From Oscillospiraceae bacterium (GTDB lineage Bacteria > Bacillota > Clostridia > Oscillospirales > Oscillospiraceae), in NCBI GenBank assembly GCA_024404215.1, contig JAKSQI010000051.1, positions 1 through 9,359 of the forward strand: a DNA stretch of 9,359 nt. Reading direction: 5' to 3'. The stretch's first letter is position 1. Each line of letters starts with the position of its first letter. A program made the position numbers and the translations under genes. Shown here piece after piece: positions 1 to 6,374 of the stretch. The notes below the pieces were generated by a model. That model had not been told where the DNA came from, searched no databases, and saw nothing but the letters and a program-made list of their open reading frames with translations.

Positions 1-311
1 CACTGCTGGCAGTTCTGATTGTGGTTGGAAAGCAGCAGCTCAACAGAGGTGCGGCGGGCAGCGGTGGCCTTGGGAGAGGAAATGGTAACTTCCATACCCT
101 CAGCAACAGGATAAACGCAGCTGGCAACCAGACCGCGGGCGCCGGTAGCCTCTACGAGGCAGACACGGCAGGAAGCCTGAGAGCATTCACCATGGTTGAA
201 AGCGCACAGAGAGGGGATTTCAAAACCACACTGTCTGGCAGCCTCCAGAATGGTAAGGCCGGCTTCTACTTCGAAGGGAATGCCTTCGATTTTAATATTC
301 ACTTTAGACAT
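1..311 (-). CDS. hydA: [FeFe] hydrogenase catalytic subunit (HydA/HndD type), N-terminal fragment
   Basis: This is the first 103 codons of the H2-evolving subunit; the gene runs off the low-coordinate edge. The fragment starts MSKVNIKIEGIPFEVEAG and is a plant-type [2Fe-2S] ferredoxin domain with cluster cysteines C36, C48, C51 and C65 (spacing C-x11-C-x2-C-x13-C). It is followed by H97 and C101 of an HxxxCxxC [4Fe-4S] motif; the next codon starts TG and is probably the next Cys. That domain order is the N-terminus of HydA/HndD and also of NuoG, but the HydC-HydB neighbours favour hydrogenase. The H-cluster domain is outside the window, so catalysis cannot be confirmed here. The start at 311 is supported by the AGGGGG ribosome binding site just after the hydB stop, 14 nt away, so the three genes are one operon. 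In the complex, this subunit takes electrons from the HydB/HydC flavin module and reduced ferredoxin and makes H2 in the cytoplasm. Confidence 0.85.
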   Translation of the reverse strand, partial: MSKVNIKIEGIPFEVEAGLTILEAARQCGFEIPSLCAFNHGECSQASCRVCLVEATGARGLVASCVYPVAEGMEVTISSPKATAARRTSVELLLSNHNQNCQQ

Positions 312-325
312 CTTCAGGTTCCCCC

Positions 326-2206
326 TTACTTCTTAATAATGGCCTTCAGCTTGCAGGAAGCCATGCAGAGGCCGCACTTGATGCACTTGTCGGTATCAAT
401 GGCTCTGGCGTTGCGCTTCTTGCCTTCTGCACGGTAGTCGGTTTCATAGATGGCGTTAACCGGGCAGTTCTTCTCGCACAGTCCGCAGCCAACGCAGGAG
501 TCGGCAACGATTTCATAGTGCATCAGGTTCTTGCAGACATGTGCAGGGCACTTCTTGTCAACAATGTGAGCAATGTACTCATCCTTGAAGGAAGCAAGAG
601 TGGACAGGATGGGGTTAGGAGCAGTCTGGCCCAGAGCGCACAGAGAGTTGGACTTAATGTTGGCAGCCAGCTCAGTCAGAGCGTCCAGATCGACCATGGT
701 AGCCTTGCCTTCGGTGATTCTGGTCAGAATCTCCAGCATGCGCTTGGTGCCGATACGGCAGGGAGAGCACTTACCGCAGGATTCATCACAGATGAACTCC
801 AGGTAGAACTTGGCAACGTCAACCATGCAGTTGTCTTCGTCCATAACGATGGCGCCGCCGGAGCCCATCATGGAGCCGCGGGCAACCAGGTTATCAAAGT
901 CAATCTCTGCATCCAGATCCTTGGCAGTCAGACAGCCGCCGGAAGGACCGCCGGTCTGAATGGCCTTGAATTCCTTGCCACCGGGGATGCCGCCGCCGAT
1001 GTCATAAATCAGCTCGCGGAGAGTGGTACCCATGGGAACCTCAACCAGACCAACGTTGTTGATCTTGCCGCCCAAAGCGAATACCTTGGTGCCCTTGGAC
1101 TTTTCGGTACCAACGTTGTTGAAGGAACCGGCGCCGTTGCGCAGAATGTAGGGTACACAAGCCAGAGTCTCAACGTTGTTAACAACGGTGGGACGACCCC
1201 ACAGACCCTTAACAGCGGGGAAGGGAGGACGGGGACGGGGCATGCCGCGCTCGCCCTGAATGGAGTTCAGCAGAGCGGTTTCTTCGCCGCAGACGAAAGC
1301 GCCGGCGCCGAGACGGATGTGAGCGCGGAAGCTGAAGCCGCTGCCCATGATGTTGTCGCCCAGCAGACCCAGCTCTTCAGCCTGCTTGATGGCAATGCGC
1401 AGACGGTTAACAGCAATGGGATACTCAGCACGAACGTAGAAGTAGCCGTTCTGAGCGCCGATAGCATAACCGGCAATGGCCATACCTTCGATAACAGCCA
1501 GGGGGTTGCCTTCCAGAATGGAACGGTCCATGAAAGCACCGGGGTCACCTTCGTCACCGTTGCAGACGATGTACTTGTCACCGTCGCCGCCGAAAGCGAA
1601 GCTCCACTTACGGCCGGTGGGGAAGCCTGCACCGCCGCGGCCGCGGAGGCCGGAGGCCAGAACTTCATCAATAACAGCCTGACGATCCATGGTCAGAGCC
1701 TTGGCCAGACCGGCAAAGCCGCCATAACCCAGAGCCTCGTCAATGTTTTCGGGGTCAATGACACCGCAGCCATGCAGAGCGATACGCTGCTGCTTCTTGT
1801 AGAAGTTGATGTCGTCCTGACGGGCAACCTTCTCCTTGGTGGTGGGGTCAACATACAGCAGGCGCTCAACGATTTCGTTGTTCATGAGATCCTTTTCAAC
1901 AATCTCAGCAACATCGTCCAGGCTTACCATGCGGTAGAGAGTATCTTCCGGGAAAATCTTAACGAAGGGGCCCTGAGAGCAGAAGCCAAAGCAGCCAACC
2001 TGGTTTACGCTGACACGGTCGGACAGACCCTTTTCGTTAATAACCTTCTCAAACTCTTCACGAATTTCGGCAGAGTGAGAGGACAGACAGCCGGTACCGC
2101 CGCAGAGAACGACAAAGCGCTTGCTGCCGGCGCCGGAGAACTTAGCTGCCATGGCAGCGGTGCACTGCTCAGATTTGCATCTGAATTCGTCAAATGTTTT
2201 AATCAT
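326..2206 (-). CDS. hydB: NuoF-like flavoprotein subunit of NADH-dependent [FeFe] hydrogenase (HydB/HndC)
   Basis: The 626-residue protein is the NAD(H)- and FMN-binding subunit of an electron-bifurcating or NAD(P)-linked hydrogenase. Domains in order: an N-terminal thioredoxin-like [2Fe-2S] domain with C35, C40, C72 and C76; the NuoF core with the FMN/NADH glycine-rich motif GLRGRGGAGFPTGRKW (residues 187-202) and CNGDEGDPGAFMDR (215-228); a [4Fe-4S] site ESCGKCSPCR (C477, C480, C483) with C523; and a C-terminal double [4Fe-4S] ferredoxin with C571/C574/C577/C581 and C608/C611/C614/C618. The fused N- and C-terminal Fe-S domains and the length are typical of HydB/HndC rather than Complex I NuoF, which lacks them. 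The start is set by GGAGG at 2215-2219, inside the end of hydC, 8 nt before ATG; only 3 nt separate the two genes. No Complex I membrane subunits are seen nearby. Formate-dehydrogenase-linked NuoF homologues have similar cores, but the following HydA makes hydrogenase the better call. Confidence 0.93.
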   Translation of the reverse strand: MIKTFDEFRCKSEQCTAAMAAKFSGAGSKRFVVLCGGTGCLSSHSAEIREEFEKVINEKGLSDRVSVNQVGCFGFCSQGPFVKIFPEDTLYRMVSLDDVAEIVEKDLMNNEIVERLLYVDPTTKEKVARQDDINFYKKQQRIALHGCGVIDPENIDEALGYGGFAGLAKALTMDRQAVIDEVLASGLRGRGGAGFPTGRKWSFAFGGDGDKYIVCNGDEGDPGAFMDRSILEGNPLAVIEGMAIAGYAIGAQNGYFYVRAEYPIAVNRLRIAIKQAEELGLLGDNIMGSGFSFRAHIRLGAGAFVCGEETALLNSIQGERGMPRPRPPFPAVKGLWGRPTVVNNVETLACVPYILRNGAGSFNNVGTEKSKGTKVFALGGKINNVGLVEVPMGTTLRELIYDIGGGIPGGKEFKAIQTGGPSGGCLTAKDLDAEIDFDNLVARGSMMGSGGAIVMDEDNCMVDVAKFYLEFICDESCGKCSPCRIGTKRMLEILTRITEGKATMVDLDALTELAANIKSNSLCALGQTAPNPILSTLASFKDEYIAHIVDKKCPAHVCKNLMHYEIVADSCVGCGLCEKNCPVNAIYETDYRAEGKKRNARAIDTDKCIKCGLCMASCKLKAIIKK

Positions 2207-2209
2207 CGC

Positions 2210-2692
2210 TTAAGCCTCCAGAGATCTGTAATGTTCAACAACGGCAGCAACGGAGTCAACCGTCATCTTGGGATATACCTGACCATTGATGGATACGGCG
2301 GGGGCAATACCGCAGGCACCGATGCAGCGCAGGGAGTCCAGAGTGAACAGGCCGTCCTCAGTGGTCTCACCGGACTTGATGCCCAGCAGCTCGGAAAATT
2401 TATCGGAAATCTGCTGAGAGCCCTTAACATAGCAGGCAGTACCCAGGCAGCAGCCGATGATGTATTTTCCCTTGGGTTTCAGAGAGAACAGGGAGTAGAA
2501 GGTTACTACGCCGTAAATCTCTGCAACAGAGACACCGGTCTTGGCAGAAACCAGCTCCTGTACTTCCAGGGGGATGTACCCGTACTCATTCTGAATATCA
2601 CTCAGAATCATCATGAGCGGTGTTTCTTCATCCATATAACGATCACAAATTTCGTTAATCTGGACAACAGCCGCTTCGTTTAACTTTGACAT
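2210..2692 (-). CDS. hydC: NuoE-like [2Fe-2S] subunit of NADH-dependent [FeFe] hydrogenase (HydC/HndA)
   Basis: The 160-residue protein belongs to the NuoE/24-kDa family of thioredoxin-like [2Fe-2S] proteins and is full length for the family. The N-terminal helical part (about 1-70) carries the usual YGYIPLEVQELVSAKTGVS stretch. The C-terminal thioredoxin-like fold holds the cluster cysteines C82 and C87 (CLGTAC) and C123 and C127 (CIGAC). It relays electrons with the HydB flavoprotein in the cytoplasmic hydrogenase complex. It is the first gene of the operon: an extended -10 promoter lies at 2755-2783, and a very strong GGAGGAGG site at 2699-2706 sits 6 nt before the ATG. The gene order HydC-HydB-HydA matches trimeric bifurcating hydrogenases of the Thermotoga type; a small HndB-like subunit, found in the four-gene Hnd type, is not present between hydC and hydB. 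Confidence 0.92.
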   Translation of the reverse strand: MSKLNEAAVVQINEICDRYMDEETPLMMILSDIQNEYGYIPLEVQELVSAKTGVSVAEIYGVVTFYSLFSLKPKGKYIIGCCLGTACYVKGSQQISDKFSELLGIKSGETTEDGLFTLDSLRCIGACGIAPAVSINGQVYPKMTVDSVAAVVEHYRSLEA

Positions 2693-2714
2693 GTTGTTCC
2701 TCCTCCAAAATTAT

Positions 2715-2721
2715 TTAACAA
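2715..2721 (-). promoter_or_regulatory. Possible Rex half-site upstream of hydC
   Basis: The minus strand reads TTGTTAA at this position, a perfect half of the Rex operator consensus TTGTTAA-N4-TTAACAA. The second half is poor (TTTTGGA, 3 of 7 matches). Rex is the NADH/NAD+-sensing repressor that controls hydrogenase and fermentation genes in many Firmicutes, so the position between the predicted start of transcription and the hydC ribosome binding site makes sense. A 7-base match in AT-rich DNA can easily arise by chance. Confidence 0.22.
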
Positions 2722-2754
2722 AAATGTCAGCTTACTTGCGATATTAGGCCCATT

Positions 2755-2783
2755 ATCATAACATCACATTGTAAATATAGCAA
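2755..2783 (-). promoter_or_regulatory. Predicted sigma-A promoter of the hydCBA operon
   Basis: On the minus strand there is TTGCTA (2783-2778), a 17-nt spacer, and TATGAT (2760-2755). The -10 is preceded by TGT, giving an extended -10 element. Transcription should start near 2748, leaving a leader of about 55 nt. The region is strongly AT-rich compared with the genes on both sides and lies after the aspS terminator, which fits an independent start for the hydrogenase genes. Confidence 0.6.
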
Positions 2784-2879
2784 ATTATTACATATTATTC
2801 AATAAGAAAAAATGGAATAATGCAATGATAATACAAGGATTCTGTTTATGATTTTTATAAAAGGACAAATAAGCAGTAA

Positions 2880-2905
2880 GCCCGACAGGCCTTGGCCTGT
2901 CGGGC
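2880..2905 (-). terminator. Terminator hairpin after aspS
   Basis: A perfect 12-bp inverted repeat, GCCCGACAGGCC and its complement, is separated by a 2-nt loop (2892-2893) and begins 12 nt after the aspS stop codon. On the minus strand it is followed by a T-rich but interrupted tail (TTACTGCTTATTTGTCCTTTT). The tail is weaker than a classic U-run, but the stem is very stable. It separates the hisS-aspS unit from the hydrogenase operon. Confidence 0.75.
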
Positions 2906-2917
2906 GGGAAAAGCAGC

Positions 2918-4693
2918 TTATTCTTCGGGCTTTACCAAGGCAATGTGGAGCTCGTCCAGCTGGGCCTGAGTGACTTCGCCGGGGGCATTCATCATGACAT
3001 CCTGAGCATTCTTATTCATGGGGAAGGGAATGATTTCGCGGATGGAGTCCTCTCCGGCCAGCAGCATGACCATACGGTCAACACCGGGGGCAATGCCGGC
3101 ATGAGGGGGTGCACCATAGCAGAAGGCGTTATACATGGCAGGGAACTTAGCCTTAACATCGTCCTCACCCAGACGAACCATCTCAAAGGCCTTAACCATG
3201 ATTTCGGGGTCATGGTTTCTTACTGCGCCGGAAGAAAGCTCCACGCCATTGCAAACCAAATCATACTGGTCGGCGGTAATGGTCAGAGGATCCAGCTCAC
3301 CCCGTTCGGCCTTCAGCAGGGTCTCCAGACCACCCTTGGGCATGGAGAAGGGGTTGTGGCAGAATTCCAGCTGGCCGGATTCCTCGCCCATTTCATACAT
3401 GGGGAAGTCCACAATCCAGCAGAATTCGTAGCGTTCCTTGTCCATGTGGCCTTCACAGGCAGGACCAAAGGTTTTGATAACCACGCCGGCCGTTTTACGG
3501 GCGGCATCCGGGCTGCCGGTAGTAAGTACCACCAGGGTGTTGGGGGTAAGGTTCAAAGCGGAAACCACAGCGTCCTTCTTCTCCTGAAGGAACTTGGCGA
3601 CGCCGCCGGCAATTGCGCCGGTTTCGTCCAGCTTAAACCAATAGCCCTTGCTGCCTGCCTGTACCTCAACCTCGCCAAGCAGCTTATCAATCTGTTTGCG
3701 AGTCAGCTTGCAGTCACTGATGGGGATGGCCTTAACCATGTTGCCTTCAAAAGGACCAAAGCCACAGTCAGCCAGCAGGGTGGTTACGTCGGTGCAGGTA
3801 AGGTCAATGCGCAGATCCGGCTTGTCGCAGCCATAGGTTTCCATGGATTCCAAATAGGGAATGCGTTTGAAAGGAGCTTCGGAAGCCACGTTGTAGCTGC
3901 CGAACTTAGCAAAAATGGGAGGCAGAACATCCTCGCAGACGGCAAAGACATCTTCCTGAGAGGCAAAAGCCATCTCCATGTCCAGCTGGTAGAACTCACC
4001 GGGGCTGCGGTCACCTCGGGCATCCTCGTCACGGAAGCAGGGGGCGATTTGGAAGTAACGGTCAAAGCCGGCGGTCATCAGCAGCTGCTTAAACTGCTGA
4101 GGGGCCTGAGGCAGGGCGTAGAATTTACCGGGGTGCTTGCGGGCGGGAACCAGATAGTCGCGGGCACCCTCGGGAGAGGATACCGTGAGGATTGGAGTGG
4201 TGATTTCCAGAAAACCGTGCTCGGTCATGGACTGACGGAGGGCGGCTACCACATTGCAACGGAGCAGAATGTTCTTTTTTACTGCAGGGTTACGCAAATC
4301 CAGGAAGCGGTATTTGAGACGAGCAGCCTCGTCGGCATCACGGCTGCGGTTGATTTCAAAGGGAAGCTCATTGTAACGGCAACGGCCTAAAACCTCAATG
4401 CTCTCCGGTACAACCTCAATGTCGCCGGTTTCCTGCTTGGGGTTTTTGCTGGCACGTTCCCGTACCAAACCGGTTACGGAAATGGTGGATTCCTTATTCA
4501 AGGCTTTTACCGTTTTCAAAAGCTCTTCGGTTTCCAGCACCAGTTGAGTGGTGCCGTAAAAATCACGGAGGACAACAAAGGCCAGATTGCTGCCTACCTC
4601 GCGGACATTTTCCATCCAGCCTACCAGTGTGACGGCTTTGCCGGCATCATCAATACGGAGTTCATTACAGGTATGGGTTCGGGACTGAAACAT
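2918..4693 (-). CDS. aspS: Aspartyl-tRNA synthetase
   Basis: This class II synthetase attaches aspartate to tRNA-Asp. The 591-residue length is the usual bacterial type with a GAD insertion domain. Seen in order: an N-terminal OB-fold anticodon-binding domain (about 1-105); the start of the catalytic core with FLEITTPILTVSSPEGARDY (161-180); motif 2 around FRDEDARGDR (220-229); the GAD insertion (about 285-415); and motif 3 GIAPGVDR (533-540). I chose ATG at 4693 over the in-frame ATG at 4711: AAGGAGG at 4702-4708 sits 8 nt before the 4693 codon, whereas the 4711 ATG, which overlaps the hisS stop, would contain that ribosome binding site and has none of its own. It is co-transcribed with hisS, 14 nt downstream of its stop. 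In the anticodon loop region RxxG, position 33 is Val where discriminating bacterial enzymes have Leu and non-discriminating ones often have His; this mildly favours an enzyme specific for tRNA-Asp. Confidence 0.96.
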   Translation of the reverse strand: MFQSRTHTCNELRIDDAGKAVTLVGWMENVREVGSNLAFVVLRDFYGTTQLVLETEELLKTVKALNKESTISVTGLVRERASKNPKQETGDIEVVPESIEVLGRCRYNELPFEINRSRDADEAARLKYRFLDLRNPAVKKNILLRCNVVAALRQSMTEHGFLEITTPILTVSSPEGARDYLVPARKHPGKFYALPQAPQQFKQLLMTAGFDRYFQIAPCFRDEDARGDRSPGEFYQLDMEMAFASQEDVFAVCEDVLPPIFAKFGSYNVASEAPFKRIPYLESMETYGCDKPDLRIDLTCTDVTTLLADCGFGPFEGNMVKAIPISDCKLTRKQIDKLLGEVEVQAGSKGYWFKLDETGAIAGGVAKFLQEKKDAVVSALNLTPNTLVVLTTGSPDAARKTAGVVIKTFGPACEGHMDKERYEFCWIVDFPMYEMGEESGQLEFCHNPFSMPKGGLETLLKAERGELDPLTITADQYDLVCNGVELSSGAVRNHDPEIMVKAFEMVRLGEDDVKAKFPAMYNAFCYGAPPHAGIAPGVDRMVMLLAGEDSIREIIPFPMNKNAQDVMMNAPGEVTQAQLDELHIALVKPEE

Positions 4694-4701
4694 GATGGGT
4701 T

Positions 4702-4708
4702 CCTCCTT
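4702..4708 (-). promoter_or_regulatory. aspS ribosome binding site that decides the start
   Basis: The minus strand reads AAGGAGG, 8 nt before the ATG at 4693-4691, and overlaps the hisS TGA. It shows that the upstream in-frame ATG (4711-4709) is probably not the true start. Confidence 0.8.
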
Positions 4709-6075
4709 CATTCTGCGGCAGGCTCACTGATGGGAGGGACTGCGCGCGCAAGATTGACTTTTTCCAGAATACCGGCAGCAGCCATGGCCGGAGAAATGGT
4801 GAGCTGTTCGCCGCTTACCATGTCCTTGACCGTGACCTTGCCGTCCCGGATTTCGTCTTCGCCAAGGAAGACAACAAAGGGAATGTCCAGCTTGTCTGCA
4901 TAGGACATTTTCTGCTTAAACTTTTTCTTTTCACAGTGAAGCTGGGTGCGGATTCCGGCTTCTCTCAGCTGGGTGGCAAAGGAGATAGCCGGGCCCAGGT
5001 CTTCGGTCATAGGCAGAATCAGCACATCAGCCGGGGTGGGCTTCAGGGCCGGATTCAGATACTTCTGGTCTTCCAGCACGAAGAAGAGCCGGGTAAGGCC
5101 AATCGAGATGCCAACACCGGGCAGCTGCTTGTCCGTGTAATAGCCGGCTAGATTGTCATAGCGCCCGCCGGAGCAAATGGAGCCGATTTCCGGGTGGTCC
5201 AGGAGCATGGTTTCGTAGACGGTGCCGGTGTAATAGTCCAAACCACGGGCAATGGTCAGGTCAATAACATAATTCTCTTGAGGAACACCGAACTGGGCCA
5301 TGTAACGGGCCACGGTGGCGAGCTCGGTAATGCCCAAATCCAGGGTTTCGTTTTTGCCCCGATAGGCTTCCAGAGCATCCAAAGGAGATAAGCCGCGTTC
5401 CTGACAGGTAATCAGGTCAAGAATGGCTTTTGCGGTTTCCTCGGGCAGACCGATTTCCTCAGTAAGCAGGTTCAGTACCTTCTCGGCACCGATTTTTTCC
5501 AGCTTATCAATGGTGCGCATCACGTCGCCGGCCTTCTCACCGGCGCCAACCAGTTCAAAAAAGCCGTTAAGAACCTTGCGGTTGTTGATGCGGATGACAA
5601 AACGCTTCAGGCCAAGGGTCTTGAAGGTTTTATAAATAATGCCGGGAATTTCAGCCTCATTGATAATATCCAGGCTTCCATCACCGATGATGTCAATGTC
5701 GGCCTGATAGAATTCACGGAAACGGCCTCGCTGAGCCCGCTCACCCCGGTAAACCTTACCTATTTGGAAACGGCGAAAGGGGAAGGTCAGCTTGCCGTAA
5801 TTGAGGGCAACATACTTGGCCAGAGGCACAGTCAAATCAAACCGAAGGGAGAGATCAGTGTCACCCTTAGTGAATCGGTAAATCTGCTTTTCAGTTTCTC
5901 CGCCGCCCTTAGCCAGCAGAATCTCCGAAGCCTCAATTTGGGGCGTATCCAAGGGGAAGAAGCCATAGAGGCTGTAGGTCTCCCTTAGCTTTGCCATCAT
6001 GTTTTCAAAATAGACCTGCTTTTCCGGCAGCAATTCCATAAAGCCGGACAGGGTGCGGGGTTTAATAATATCCAT
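4708..6075 (-). CDS. hisS: Histidyl-tRNA synthetase
   Basis: This class II synthetase charges tRNA-His with histidine. The 455-residue protein shows motif 1 (SGFMELLPEK, 10-19), motif 2 (VYRGERAQRGRFREFYQAD, 108-126), the histidine-binding signatures ARGLDYYTGTVYE (276-288) and CSGGRYDNL (301-309), and motif 3 (GVGISIGLTRL, 320-330). A C-terminal anticodon-binding domain covers about 349-430, with a short Ala/Pro-rich tail. It is slightly longer than the ~420 residues of many bacterial HisRS. The start at 6075 is fixed by GGAGG at 6083-6087, 7 nt upstream. The reading frame stays open for another 71 codons, back to 6288, but that part is the T-box RNA leader and is not coding. hisS is the first gene of the hisS-aspS operon, and its expression depends on antitermination in the leader. 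Confidence 0.96.
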   Translation of the reverse strand: MDIIKPRTLSGFMELLPEKQVYFENMMAKLRETYSLYGFFPLDTPQIEASEILLAKGGGETEKQIYRFTKGDTDLSLRFDLTVPLAKYVALNYGKLTFPFRRFQIGKVYRGERAQRGRFREFYQADIDIIGDGSLDIINEAEIPGIIYKTFKTLGLKRFVIRINNRKVLNGFFELVGAGEKAGDVMRTIDKLEKIGAEKVLNLLTEEIGLPEETAKAILDLITCQERGLSPLDALEAYRGKNETLDLGITELATVARYMAQFGVPQENYVIDLTIARGLDYYTGTVYETMLLDHPEIGSICSGGRYDNLAGYYTDKQLPGVGISIGLTRLFFVLEDQKYLNPALKPTPADVLILPMTEDLGPAISFATQLREAGIRTQLHCEKKKFKQKMSYADKLDIPFVVFLGEDEIRDGKVTVKDMVSGEQLTISPAMAAAGILEKVNLARAVPPISEPAAE

Positions 6076-6082
6076 GTCATGT

Positions 6083-6087
6083 CCTCC
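6083..6087 (-). promoter_or_regulatory. hisS ribosome binding site
   Basis: GGAGG on the minus strand, 7 nt before ATG at 6075. It separates the real hisS start from the upstream open frame through the T-box, and from an out-of-frame ATG at 6080. Confidence 0.75.
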
Positions 6088-6124
6088 AGTTCTGTCAGTA
6101 TTTGGATTCCGGGTATATTTGCTC

Positions 6125-6167
6125 AAAAAAACAGAATCCCTGTCCCGGTATTGGGACGAAGGATTCT
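6125..6167 (-). terminator. T-box regulated intrinsic terminator
   Basis: On the minus strand the stem is formed by AGAATCC (6167-6161) with GGATTCT (6139-6133) and GTCCC (6157-6153) with GGGAC (6146-6142), with a small internal loop and a 6-nt apical loop, followed by seven Ts (6131-6125). Its 5' arm overlaps the second half of the antiterminator, so the two structures exclude each other. Confidence 0.92.
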
Positions 6168-6338
6168 TCGTGGTGCCACCCAATTTCAGTGCCCAAGGGC
6201 ACCCTTTCTGCCCCCAACGCGAGGCGGACGGATTGCTCCGGGACTGTCTTCGCTTAAAAATCCTGCCGAATGCTCGCAGCCAAGGCATTCTTCTCTGTAG
6301 GCCGATTGAGAAGCTACTGGGTTCCCTTCACAGCAATC
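6125..6338 (-). promoter_or_regulatory. T-box leader (tRNA-sensing riboswitch) of hisS-aspS, Asp-type specifier
   Basis: All core parts can be drawn. Stem I closes with GATTGCT (6338-6332) and AGCAATC (6237-6231). The specifier loop has the S-turn pair AGTA (6318-6315) and GAA (6251-6249), flanked by the helix GCTT/AAGC. The triplet right after GAA is GAC (6248-6246), followed by A: an aspartate codon. The distal stem I hairpin GAATGC/GCATTC carries a TTGG-containing loop. Stem III is GTGCCC/GGGCAC (6202-6197 with 6194-6189). The T-box reads GGGTGGCACCACG (6181-6169). The antiterminator is TTGGG/CCCAA (6183-6179 with 6155-6151), a 7-nt bulge TGGCACC, and ACGAAG/CTTCGT around an AATC loop. The bulge TGGC pairs with a tRNA 3' end having discriminator G73, which tRNA-Asp has and tRNA-His (C73) lacks. 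Uncharged tRNA should stabilise the antiterminator and switch on hisS and aspS. No confident promoter was found upstream. Confidence 0.94.
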
Positions 6339-6349
6339 ATAAAGCTTGC

Positions 6350-6374
6350 AAAAAACAGGGGCCGTCAGGCTCTG
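6350..6374 (-). terminator. Possible intrinsic terminator overlapping the mgsA stop codon
   Basis: The minus strand can form CAG-A-GCC, loop TGAC, GGC-CC-CTG, then six Ts (6355-6350). The stem has six pairs with a small internal loop, and the loop contains the mgsA TGA stop codon. The stem is short, but the U-run is good and the position between mgsA and the T-box leader is right. Confidence 0.45.

Noticed and set aside
518..2683. 721-codon plus-strand open frame
   Set aside because: It is in exact codon register opposite hydC and hydB, has no ribosome binding logic or recognisable domain, and is explained by the codon use of the real genes.
2945..4390. 481-codon plus-strand open frame
   Set aside because: It lies in codon register opposite aspS and is a shadow of that gene.
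6076..6288. N-terminal extension of hisS by 71 codons
   Set aside because: The stretch is the T-box RNA, including its terminator and U-run; a good ribosome binding site sits before the ATG at 6075.
6336..6341. TATGAT as -10 box of the hisS operon
   Set aside because: No acceptable -35 lies 16-18 nt upstream, and transcription from it would miss the 5' half of the stem I base.
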